Assembly: GCA_900315705.1 (NCBI GenBank)
Contig: ONAB01000004.1
Span: 1 to 64,000 of the forward strand
Origin: an uncultured Bacteroidales bacterium
GTDB lineage: Bacteria; Bacteroidota; Bacteroidia; Bacteroidales; WCHB1-69
Direction of reading: 5' to 3'
DNA length: 64,000 bases
Shown: positions 22,544-29,526 of the stretch, one piece after another
Layout: each line of letters begins with the position of its first letter
Numbering within the stretch: position 1 is the first letter of the stretch
Made by a program: the position numbers and the translations under genes
Notes under the pieces: model-generated
Told to the model about the DNA's origin: nothing
Seen by the model: the letters and a program-made list of their open reading frames with translations, nothing else
Database searches by the model: none

Positions 22544-24270
22544 AAAGGCATCGCATCTTCGTATTATTAATGCTGGTATTCAGCACAATAGAAGGCCTTC
22601 TCGCACAAAGTGCCGACACTATGTATGTGGTGAAGCGGCACGTGGTGCGCGACACCGTATATGTGCGCGACACGGTGCGCGTGCAGGACACCATCATTAT
22701 CGCCGACTACATCCACAGTGAGGAATTCAAGCGACTGTTTTACGAGCTTAACGGCGCCGATGCGCAGACGCCGCCCGATTCTTTGCAAAAAATGTGGGCC
22801 CAGACTGTAACCATTTTGGAAAACCGCGTCATACAGTATGAACAGCAAAATGTATCCACTATGGACAGTATCAAGAAATACGGATTGGCGGGACTCCTGC
22901 TTTTGGGGTTGAACTCCCTCGCGCCCGCACAGACAGAGGCTCCGCAGCCCGTGATCACGCCTAAAACGAAGACCCAGTCGGTTTTGCACGACAATCCTTT
23001 CAACGGTTTCCATTTCGGTTACACATTGGAGGCGGACTTCGTGCATCCTGATCATATTAAGTTTTTCGTAGATGGAGAACTTGCAAAAGACACCCATCAG
23101 AGTCTCCGTTACGGATTTCGTGCAGGGTTGGAATGTTCCTATCACTTTGCAGATTTTTTCGGAGTTTCGGCTGCTTTGGATTACGGAATAATAAGCCGCT
23201 CGCCATACAACGACTGGAGATACCGCGGATTCTCAATGCCGCTAAAGTTTGAATTCCATTACCCAATTACAGATAAAATATGGCTAACAGCAAACCTTGG
23301 AACGCAAATAAGGATGCCTATAGGGACGGTCTGTGATGGATATAATCCAAATACAGGAAGACATCCCCTTCTAGATTATCCGTATTTTGTGGACAACTAT
23401 TCTGTTTACGACAGGAATGTGTTTTATGCTGATATTATGGCGGATTTCGGAATATATTATCGATTGCCGAATCAGGATTATATGCGCTTTATGGTCGGTT
23501 TGAATGTGGCCACGACTGATTTTGCTCGGGCAGAACTTACCAGTGATGACTATTATTTTAAAACTGACTGTGAAAAATCCGGGGAACAAGCAATCTCTAT
23601 TACGGTGCGCAATCACTACCTCTACTTCCAACTAGCCTACCTGCACAGTTTCAGCAAGCATCGGGCCATCAAGCAGGCGCAGCCGCATTGGAGCTTTGAC
23701 AAGTCGTTGTACCGGCACGAGTTTCGGTTGGGGGTGAGTGATCCCTTGGGCTTTACTTATCTGAGGGAATTGTTTGCTTCTCCTACTATTTTGGGAGAAC
23801 CGACAGACGGCATCTCCCCCACAAAGCAAATATTCACTCCCGTATTTTCCTTGGACTATCATTACCGTGTCTCAAAATGGTTTTGGTTAGGCCTTACTGC
23901 TGGCTATAATTATTATCAAGAGAAAGGCGATGCTTTGTATGTTGGGTATATATTTCCTGAGAATTCTACGTGGCAGTATAAGGAGCATCATTTCCTGATA
24001 ATGCCCTCTTTGCGGTTCTCCTATCTTAACCGTCCGCATCTGACCCTTTACTCCGGGCTTTCCGTGGGATTGTATATTAAACACGGACGAGAATACATAG
24101 ATGATGATCTTCTTATCCGGCCGATAACTACTGACCATAACAGGGTGTTTTCCGCCTTCCAGCTGACCGCCTTCGGTTTGAAGGCCGGCGCGAAACATTG
24201 GTTCGGCAGCTTCGAGGCAGGATTCGGCATCAAGGGATTTGCCAATCTGGGTGTGGGGTATGAGTTTTAG
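22540..24270 (+). CDS. Outer-membrane beta-barrel protein with DTV-repeat N-terminus
   Basis: The 576-residue protein starts with a signal peptide ending GLLAQ. Next comes a short run of Val-Arg-Asp-Thr repeats (VVRDTVYVRDTVRVQDTI), a helical stretch and a hydrophobic segment GLAGLLLLGLNSLAP at about residue 112. From about residue 150 the pattern is alternating beta strands with aromatic girdles (GFHFGYTLEADFV, YGFRAGLECSYHFADFF, LTANLGTQIRMPIG) to a terminal FANLGVGYEF, whose last Phe is typical of outer-membrane barrels. The DTV repeats match those at the end of the upstream sigma-fusion protein, with which the gene overlaps by four bases. The job of the barrel is unknown; a signal-transduction link to the sigma factor is inference. 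Confidence 0.75.
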   Translation: MKRHRIFVLLMLVFSTIEGLLAQSADTMYVVKRHVVRDTVYVRDTVRVQDTIIIADYIHSEEFKRLFYELNGADAQTPPDSLQKMWAQTVTILENRVIQYEQQNVSTMDSIKKYGLAGLLLLGLNSLAPAQTEAPQPVITPKTKTQSVLHDNPFNGFHFGYTLEADFVHPDHIKFFVDGELAKDTHQSLRYGFRAGLECSYHFADFFGVSAALDYGIISRSPYNDWRYRGFSMPLKFEFHYPITDKIWLTANLGTQIRMPIGTVCDGYNPNTGRHPLLDYPYFVDNYSVYDRNVFYADIMADFGIYYRLPNQDYMRFMVGLNVATTDFARAELTSDDYYFKTDCEKSGEQAISITVRNHYLYFQLAYLHSFSKHRAIKQAQPHWSFDKSLYRHEFRLGVSDPLGFTYLRELFASPTILGEPTDGISPTKQIFTPVFSLDYHYRVSKWFWLGLTAGYNYYQEKGDALYVGYIFPENSTWQYKEHHFLIMPSLRFSYLNRPHLTLYSGLSVGLYIKHGREYIDDDLLIRPITTDHNRVFSAFQLTAFGLKAGAKHWFGSFEAGFGIKGFANLGVGYEF

Positions 24271-24291
24271 TTTCAGGTTTCAGTAAAAAAA

Positions 24292-24300
24292 TATCTTTGG
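24292..24300 (+). promoter_or_regulatory. -7-like element immediately upstream of the lipoprotein gene
   Basis: TATCTTTGG ends two bases ahead of the ATG at 24303. If used, transcription would begin at or within the start codon and give a leaderless message. Confidence 0.4.
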
Positions 24301-24302
24301 CT

Positions 24303-25019
24303 ATGAAAAAGAGATTCTATATTGCATTGGTTTTGAGCATAGCGGTTCTTTGCTTCTGTCAGTGTCATAGAGTGCCGTTTTGTTATAACGTTCCCCAGGA
24401 TTTCTGGAATGATTTTTTTCCCTATGAAACAGGTGATACCGTATTTTTCCGAAATGAAATCAACGAAACCAAAACATTTGTAGTGGAATACGTCCTTGTG
24501 AATTTCGGTTTATATGAACCTTTCTCAGATGATGCCGATCTAACTCCGCATTGTGCTTCTAACTCCTCAGTTAAACTTTCCAATGGAGAGGAAACCATTC
24601 TACTCTTTTTTAGTATGCTTGGCAGCCCTTACGAGAAAGAGAAGTACAGTTTCTGTTACTCTTTACGTTTCGATTTCCCACAAGATGCGCTTCCCGGGAC
24701 AGAATATGAGTGGTGGAAAAAGACTCAAGAATTTACGAATCAGCAATATGGCAACATCAGGTCGCTGTATAAACTATTCGGGAAAACGGTGGAATTCGAG
24801 AAGGAAAGCTACGGTGGAGAATCTCCCGACAATATTTATGACGTGAAATGTGAGAGAGGCAAGGGGTTGAGTGAATTCAGTGAGAAAAAGAAAGGGTGCA
24901 CTTGGAAGTTGGCGGAGGATCTTGCGCACGAGGCCTTTCTCAAGGCGATGGAACGCTCCGACACCTACCACACCGCCGCAATAGTGAAAGACACCGTCTA
25001 TTTAATGAAGAAGCAATGA
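24303..25019 (+). CDS. Lipoprotein with a C-terminus fused to sigma-gene debris
   Basis: The ATG at 24303 gives MKKRFYIALVLSIAVLCFCQ followed by Cys, a good lipobox. About 200 residues of a beta-rich exported domain follow, ending GKGLSEFSEKKKGCTWKL. The last 37 codons, LAEDLAHEAFLKAMERSDTY then HTAAIVKDTVYLMKKQ, are copied from two places in the ECF sigma gene: its region 2 and its very last codons. The fusion therefore sits at the natural end of the lipoprotein and is in frame by chance. No named domain was recognised in the lipoprotein part; it is probably functional despite the odd tail. Confidence 0.7.
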   Translation: MKKRFYIALVLSIAVLCFCQCHRVPFCYNVPQDFWNDFFPYETGDTVFFRNEINETKTFVVEYVLVNFGLYEPFSDDADLTPHCASNSSVKLSNGEETILLFFSMLGSPYEKEKYSFCYSLRFDFPQDALPGTEYEWWKKTQEFTNQQYGNIRSLYKLFGKTVEFEKESYGGESPDNIYDVKCERGKGLSEFSEKKKGCTWKLAEDLAHEAFLKAMERSDTYHTAAIVKDTVYLMKKQ

Positions 25020-25024
25020 AAAGG
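24909..25024 (+). repeat. Deleted second copy of the ECF sigma gene
   Basis: Bases 24909-24969 equal 21611-21671 except for one position, and 24971-25024 match 22499-22549 closely. The 827 bases between these parts in the intact gene are missing here. The following frame at 25016 repeats the start of the downstream barrel gene, so the original event was a tandem duplication of the sigma/barrel pair. Confidence 0.85.
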
Positions 25025-25237
25025 AAGAACATTGTTGCATTCATCATCTTAATATTCAGTGCCATAGGATACCTATCCGCTGCGCCGACCTCGCCCGATT
25101 CGTTGGAAAATCGCGTCATTCGGGACTGCTTAAAGCATATCCTCCTCACGGCTCCACACTGCGGCTTCGCCATCCACGCTACAATCCTCCTCACGGCACC
25201 ACACTGCGCTCCTTCGTCGCTTGTGCGGGGTTACTAG
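25016..25237 (+). pseudogene. Decayed copy of the outer-membrane barrel gene
   Basis: The frame starts MKRKNIVAFIILIFSAIGYL and continues SAAPTSPDSLENRVI. That matches the signal peptide of the 22540 gene and, after a deletion, its PPDSLQ...LENRVIQ segment. After about 40 residues it runs into an interspersed repeat (from about 25119) and stops. Its start overlaps the stop of the chimeric lipoprotein gene exactly as the intact barrel gene overlaps the intact sigma gene. Confidence 0.75.
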
Positions 25238-25255
25238 GATTTTGTCCCTTCGGGA
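25119..25255. repeat. Interspersed repeat, copy 2
   Basis: The block contains two CACACTGCG...-type arms, GGGGTTACTAGGATTTTGTC and a CCCTTCGGGA hairpin, and resembles 6160-6265. The phrase TTCGGGACTGCT appears near both ends (25121 and 25248), as in a small element with terminal repeats. Confidence 0.45.
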
Positions 25256-25266
25256 CTGCTCAAGGA

Positions 25267-25299
25267 AATTCTCAATTCTCAATTCTCAATTCTCAATTC
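25267..25299. repeat. Heptanucleotide tandem repeat across the GH3 stop codon
   Basis: AATTCTC occurs four times in a row from 25267 to 25294, with a partial fifth copy to 25299. The GH3 stop codon (25279-25281) and its last five codons lie inside it. Confidence 0.9.
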
Positions 25300-27642
25300 C
25301 CCTCTGATGTCCTGGCTCGAGCTTCCCACCATCAGCGTGACGGTGCCGGGCTCCACCACCCATTTCAGATCCTCGTTCAGGATGGCGAAGTCCGACTTGG
25401 AGAGCGTCATCGCCACAGTCTTGGTCTCCCCTTTCTTCAAGAACACCTTCTCAAATGCCTTCAGCTGGCGCTCCGGGGTTTTGACCGATGCCTTGTTGTG
25501 GCGCATATAGAGCTGTGCGGCCTCGGCACCGTCGTATTGGCCAGTGTTGGTCAGCTGGAAGGAGACCTCCAAGGTGGTGTCGTTTTTCCAGACGGACTGC
25601 AAATTGGAGTACTCAAATGTGGTGTAGCTCAGTCCGTGACCGAAGGGATAGAGCGGGCTGGCGGGCGCGTCGGTATAGTCGCGGCGCACTTCCGTGGCGT
25701 TGTAATAGACCGGCAGCTGACCCACGGAGCGGGGATAGGATATGGGCAGCTTGCCCGAGGGGTTCACATCACCGAAGAGGATGTCGGCCACCGCCCTGCC
25801 GCCCTGCGCGCCCGGGTACCACGCGTTGAGGATGGCGGGCACATTGGCATCCGCCCACGACAGGTCGAGCGGGCGGCCCTGTATCATCACCAACACCACG
25901 GGCTTGCCCGTGGCACACAGTGCCTTCAGCAGTTCCTCCTGCCGACCCAGCATCCGGAGTGTGGCGCGGTCGAAGCCCTCGCCGGCGTCCATATCGCTGA
26001 CGGCGGGACCAGTCACCTCGGCGGCACCCGTTTCCTTATAGTTGGTGCGGAAGTCGCGGGCGCTGGAGCCGCCCAGCACCGCCACCACCACATCAGCCCC
26101 TTCAGCGGCGCGCACCGCCCTGTCGATTTCGTTCAGCGAGGTGTCGCGGATATGGCAACCTTGCACATACTCCACCTGCGCGTCAGGCAGCTTCTCGCGT
26201 ATGCCTTGCAGCACCGTGATCACGGAGCCGTCGGCCTGCGGCGCGGTGTAGTCGCCTAACATATTATAGACATTATCGGCATTGGGTCCGATAACGGCCA
26301 CTTTATTTACAGATTTCGATAAAGGAAGTATCTCATTATCATTCTTCAACAGAACAACAGACTCTCGAGCCGCCCTGAAATTCACACTCTCATTCATAAT
26401 ATTGTCGAAAGGTACATACGGCTTATCAAACGTTGCGTCAAACAGGCCGAGTCTGAACTTCTGAGTCAGCACGTGTTTCACCAACTCATCGATTTGGGCT
26501 TCCTTCACCAGTCCATTTTTCACGGCCAGCACCAACTGTTCACCGTAGCAGGAGCCCCCGAGGTCGATGTCCACGCCTGCTTTTACGGCCAATACGGCGG
26601 CTTCGGAGTAGTTGGCGGCGATGCGGGCGCTCACCAGTCCGTTGATGGCAAAAAGGTCAGAAATCACCAATCCTTTGAAACCCCAATCGCGGCGTAACAC
26701 ATCGCGAAACAACCATTGGTTGCCCGAGCAGGGAATGCCGTCCACATCGTTGTAGGCGGTCATTACCGATTGGATGCCATACTGTTTTAGGGCAATCATA
26801 AAGGGATACGAGAGGACGGAGAGCAGCTCACGCCGGCCCACCTGCGCGGTGTTGCCGTTGTGGCCGCCTTCGGAGATGCCGTGGGCAGTGAAGTGTTTCA
26901 GCGTGGAAATGATACTGGGCAAATACGATTGAGGACCGTACGATTGTATGCCATTAGCGTACTCGCCGCCCATTTTAGCCGCCAGCACCAGATCCTCGCC
27001 ATAGGTCTCCTCCACGCGTGACCAACGAGGGTCGCGCACGATGTCAAGCACTGGACCGAAGGCGATTTGAGCGCCTTGTGCATAAAGTTCAGATGCCACA
27101 TTCCAACCCAACAAGCTCTCCAGTTTTTTGTCAAACGTGGAGGCGCGGCCGATGGCGGTGGGCAGCACCGTGGTGCCGATGGCCATATGCCCGTGGGGAG
27201 CCTCTTCTGCAAACAACAAGGGAATGCCCAGTCGCGTGTTTTGCCGGTTCCACAACTGCATCTCGTTGGTTAAGTAGTGCGCGGCTTCCGGGGTGAGACC
27301 GTTCTGCAGCGTCTTCTGCGTCCACGGGTCGGCACGCATAACGGCCCAAGTGCTGCCGATGTGTCTGTTTTGGATGGCATCCTTGAACTTGTCCGTCAGC
27401 ACATACTTTTTCCCGCTCTTCTCATAGTACTCCCATCCCATCGTCATCACCAGTTGGCCCGCTTTCTCCTCCAAGGTCATCTTGGAGAGCAGATCTTCTA
27501 CCCTTTTCTCCACGGTGAGTTCAGGGTTTTCGTATGGGTCCATTTGCCCGTTATGGTTAAGGTCTATATAAGATTGTGCAACGCCTGTAACGGCAAAGGT
27601 TGTCAAAGCCAGGAAAAGGGCAAGCCTGCGGATATTTTTCAT
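25279..27642 (-). CDS. GH3 beta-glycosidase (BglX-like), exported
   Basis: The ATG at 27642 gives the signal peptide MKNIRRLALFLALTTFAVTG, with a TATGTTTGC promoter at 27661-27669; the frame from 27672 would cross it. The enzyme has the GH3 N-terminal barrel (RLGIPLLFAEEAPHGHMAIG, SRVEETYGEDLVLA, LKHFTAHG), the nucleophile in FKGLVISDLFAING (Asp, residue 329), the second alpha/beta domain (VLLKNDNEILPLSKSVNKVA) and the C-terminal fibronectin III-like domain (SYTTFEYSNLQ...). It is 787 residues long, normal for BglX-type beta-glucosidases and xylosidases. The last residues RIEN and the stop codon come from the tandem repeat at 25267-25299. The exact sugar specificity cannot be read. Confidence 0.92.
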   Translation of the reverse strand: MKNIRRLALFLALTTFAVTGVAQSYIDLNHNGQMDPYENPELTVEKRVEDLLSKMTLEEKAGQLVMTMGWEYYEKSGKKYVLTDKFKDAIQNRHIGSTWAVMRADPWTQKTLQNGLTPEAAHYLTNEMQLWNRQNTRLGIPLLFAEEAPHGHMAIGTTVLPTAIGRASTFDKKLESLLGWNVASELYAQGAQIAFGPVLDIVRDPRWSRVEETYGEDLVLAAKMGGEYANGIQSYGPQSYLPSIISTLKHFTAHGISEGGHNGNTAQVGRRELLSVLSYPFMIALKQYGIQSVMTAYNDVDGIPCSGNQWLFRDVLRRDWGFKGLVISDLFAINGLVSARIAANYSEAAVLAVKAGVDIDLGGSCYGEQLVLAVKNGLVKEAQIDELVKHVLTQKFRLGLFDATFDKPYVPFDNIMNESVNFRAARESVVLLKNDNEILPLSKSVNKVAVIGPNADNVYNMLGDYTAPQADGSVITVLQGIREKLPDAQVEYVQGCHIRDTSLNEIDRAVRAAEGADVVVAVLGGSSARDFRTNYKETGAAEVTGPAVSDMDAGEGFDRATLRMLGRQEELLKALCATGKPVVLVMIQGRPLDLSWADANVPAILNAWYPGAQGGRAVADILFGDVNPSGKLPISYPRSVGQLPVYYNATEVRRDYTDAPASPLYPFGHGLSYTTFEYSNLQSVWKNDTTLEVSFQLTNTGQYDGAEAAQLYMRHNKASVKTPERQLKAFEKVFLKKGETKTVAMTLSKSDFAILNEDLKWVVEPGTVTLMVGSSSQDIRGELRIEN

Positions 27643-27660
27643 ATTCACATTTTTTAAGGT

Positions 27661-27669
27661 GCAAACATA
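27661..27669 (-). promoter_or_regulatory. -7 promoter element for the GH3 gene
   Basis: TATGTTTGC on the reverse strand, 19 bases ahead of the ATG at 27642. Confidence 0.6.
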
Positions 27670-27692
27670 CAAATTATTCCAAAATAAAATCC

Positions 27693-27701
27693 TACTTTTG
27701 C
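27693..27701 (+). promoter_or_regulatory. -7 promoter element for the MuiA-like gene
   Basis: TACTTTTGC, about 66 bases ahead of the ATG at 27768; divergent from the GH3 promoter 24 bases away. Confidence 0.6.
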
Positions 27702-27767
27702 CGTTTTGTAAGACGGTCGATTTTTCGGCCCTGATTTTTAATCACTAACAAAAGTCCTTATTGCACT

Positions 27768-29414
27768 ATGAAAAGAATCGTTACTGTTATGTTCGCCATC
27801 CTTTTCGTTGGCACGCAGCTGTTTGCCCAAAAGGAGTTCACCGCCAAAATCGACCAGGCCACCGTCTATCTGAGAGGCGCGGCCCTCACGCACACGGCCT
27901 CCGCGTCACTGAAGAGCGGCACATACGACATTCTGATCAACGGCCTCAGCCCTGACATTTCGGTCAGCAGTCTCAAAGTCTCCGCCAACGGCGTGCTCAT
28001 TTCGGCTTCAGAGTTCTCCAACGACTTCATCACCCCCAAGGAGGAGAGCGCCCGCATCAAGAAATTGCAGGACTCGCTGGAACTATACAAGCGGCAGCTG
28101 GACGAGGCCGACAACGAGTTGGAAGTTCATTCCCACCTGCTACAGATACTCACCGACGGCACGCTCAACAATATGCGGCAGAAGGAGGGCACTGTTTCGG
28201 TGGCCGACATCAACGCCAATATGGAACTCTACAAGTCGAAGGCCGGCGCACTGCAGCACAGCATCGATCAGGACAACCAGAAGATAAACACCTTGAAAAA
28301 AACGATAAGCCGATTGCAGAAGCAACTCGACCAGGACAATATCGACCAGCAGCGCACCGGGGTGTTGCGTCTCTCGGTGAGCGTGCCGCAGGCCATCAAC
28401 ACCACCTTCACCGTCACCTATTTCACCGACCTTGCCTCCTGGGTGCCCTGCTACGACATCAACATCACTTCTATGGACAAGCCCGTGGTGCTGAAGTCGA
28501 AGGCCCAGGTGACGCAAATAACCGGCCTCGACTGGAACAACGTGAAGCTCACGCTCTCCAACGCCACGCCCAACCGCACCAAGGAGGCGCCCGTGTTCAA
28601 AACGTGGTTCATCAACTTCTACAATCCGCGGCCACTCTACAAGCAATCGTCAACATCGTCGGCATTGAGCAATAGTGTATCGTACAAAGTCGCATCCAAT
28701 GAAGGGGTATCCACTACTGACGGATACGCCACTTCCGCCCGAGGCACCCACACTCCCAGCGCCCCGCTGACAATGGACGACTTCGTGGATGTGGATATGC
28801 AGGAGGTTCACGTCAACTACAACATCTCGGTGCCCTACGACATCCCCGGCAACGGCAAGGAGCAGCTCATCGACCTGAAGAGCTACAACATTAAGGCGGA
28901 GTACAAGTACTACAGTGCCCCGAAGCTCTCCGACGAGACGTATCTTATCGCCACGCTGTCGGACTACGAGCAGTACAACCTTCTGCCGGGCTATGCCACG
29001 GTGACGTTCGACAACACCTTCGTGGGCAAGACCTTCCTGCGTCCCAACGCCACGGAGGAGCACATCTCGCTCACGCTGACCACCGACCCCAGGATCTCGG
29101 TCAAGCGCGAGAAGCGGAGCGAATACTGCAGCACGAAGCACGTGGGCAGCACCACCGCTGTCACCCTGTCATACCAGATCACCGTGAAGAACAACCAGAC
29201 CAAGACGGCCAAGCTGACGCTGAAGGAGCAGTATCCCATCTCCTCCAACAAGGATATCGAGGTGAAGGTGACCGAAGTGACGCCGGAAGCCACTTACAAC
29301 AAGACAGAGACGGGCGTGCTCACGTGGGATGTGGAGATGAAGGCGGGCGAGACCCGCACTTTCAACGTCACCTACGTGGTGAAATACCCGAAAGACCGGA
29401 ACATCAACCTGTAA
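27768..29414 (+). CDS. MuiA-family (DUF4140/DUF4139) exported protein
   Basis: The product has a signal peptide ending LFAQK and 548 residues. The N-terminal DUF4140 domain (AKIDQATVYLRGAALTHTAS) is followed by a coiled coil at about 100-190 (IKKLQDSLELYKRQLDEADN and on). The DUF4139 beta domain follows, with YFTDLASWVPCYDI, TGLDWNNVKLTLSNATPNR and the late KTAKLTLKEQYPISSNKDIE and MKAGETRTFNVTYVVKYPK. Family members are called mucoidy inhibitor A proteins after an old phenotype, but their molecular role is unknown. A factor-independent terminator follows at 29430. Confidence 0.9.
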   Translation: MKRIVTVMFAILFVGTQLFAQKEFTAKIDQATVYLRGAALTHTASASLKSGTYDILINGLSPDISVSSLKVSANGVLISASEFSNDFITPKEESARIKKLQDSLELYKRQLDEADNELEVHSHLLQILTDGTLNNMRQKEGTVSVADINANMELYKSKAGALQHSIDQDNQKINTLKKTISRLQKQLDQDNIDQQRTGVLRLSVSVPQAINTTFTVTYFTDLASWVPCYDINITSMDKPVVLKSKAQVTQITGLDWNNVKLTLSNATPNRTKEAPVFKTWFINFYNPRPLYKQSSTSSALSNSVSYKVASNEGVSTTDGYATSARGTHTPSAPLTMDDFVDVDMQEVHVNYNISVPYDIPGNGKEQLIDLKSYNIKAEYKYYSAPKLSDETYLIATLSDYEQYNLLPGYATVTFDNTFVGKTFLRPNATEEHISLTLTTDPRISVKREKRSEYCSTKHVGSTTAVTLSYQITVKNNQTKTAKLTLKEQYPISSNKDIEVKVTEVTPEATYNKTETGVLTWDVEMKAGETRTFNVTYVVKYPKDRNINL

Positions 29415-29429
29415 CACATACTCTTATTA

Positions 29430-29478
29430 TGCGACAAACTGCCTTATTTTTCCAAAAAAGGCGCCTTTTTTTGTCGCA
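29430..29478 (+). terminator. Hairpin terminator after the MuiA-like gene
   Basis: TGCGACAAA at 29430-29438 pairs with TTTGTCGCA at 29470-29478, with an inner GCCTT/AAGGC pairing and T-runs on the 3' arm. It ends nine bases ahead of the next promoter element. Confidence 0.65.
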
Positions 29479-29486
29479 TATTTTTT

Positions 29487-29495
29487 TATTTTTGC
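29487..29495 (+). promoter_or_regulatory. -7 promoter element for the FISUMP gene
   Basis: TATTTTTGC, 32 bases ahead of the ATG at 29527. Confidence 0.65.
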
Positions 29496-29526
29496 GGTCA
29501 AAAACACTTCATATCTGACAGCTAAA

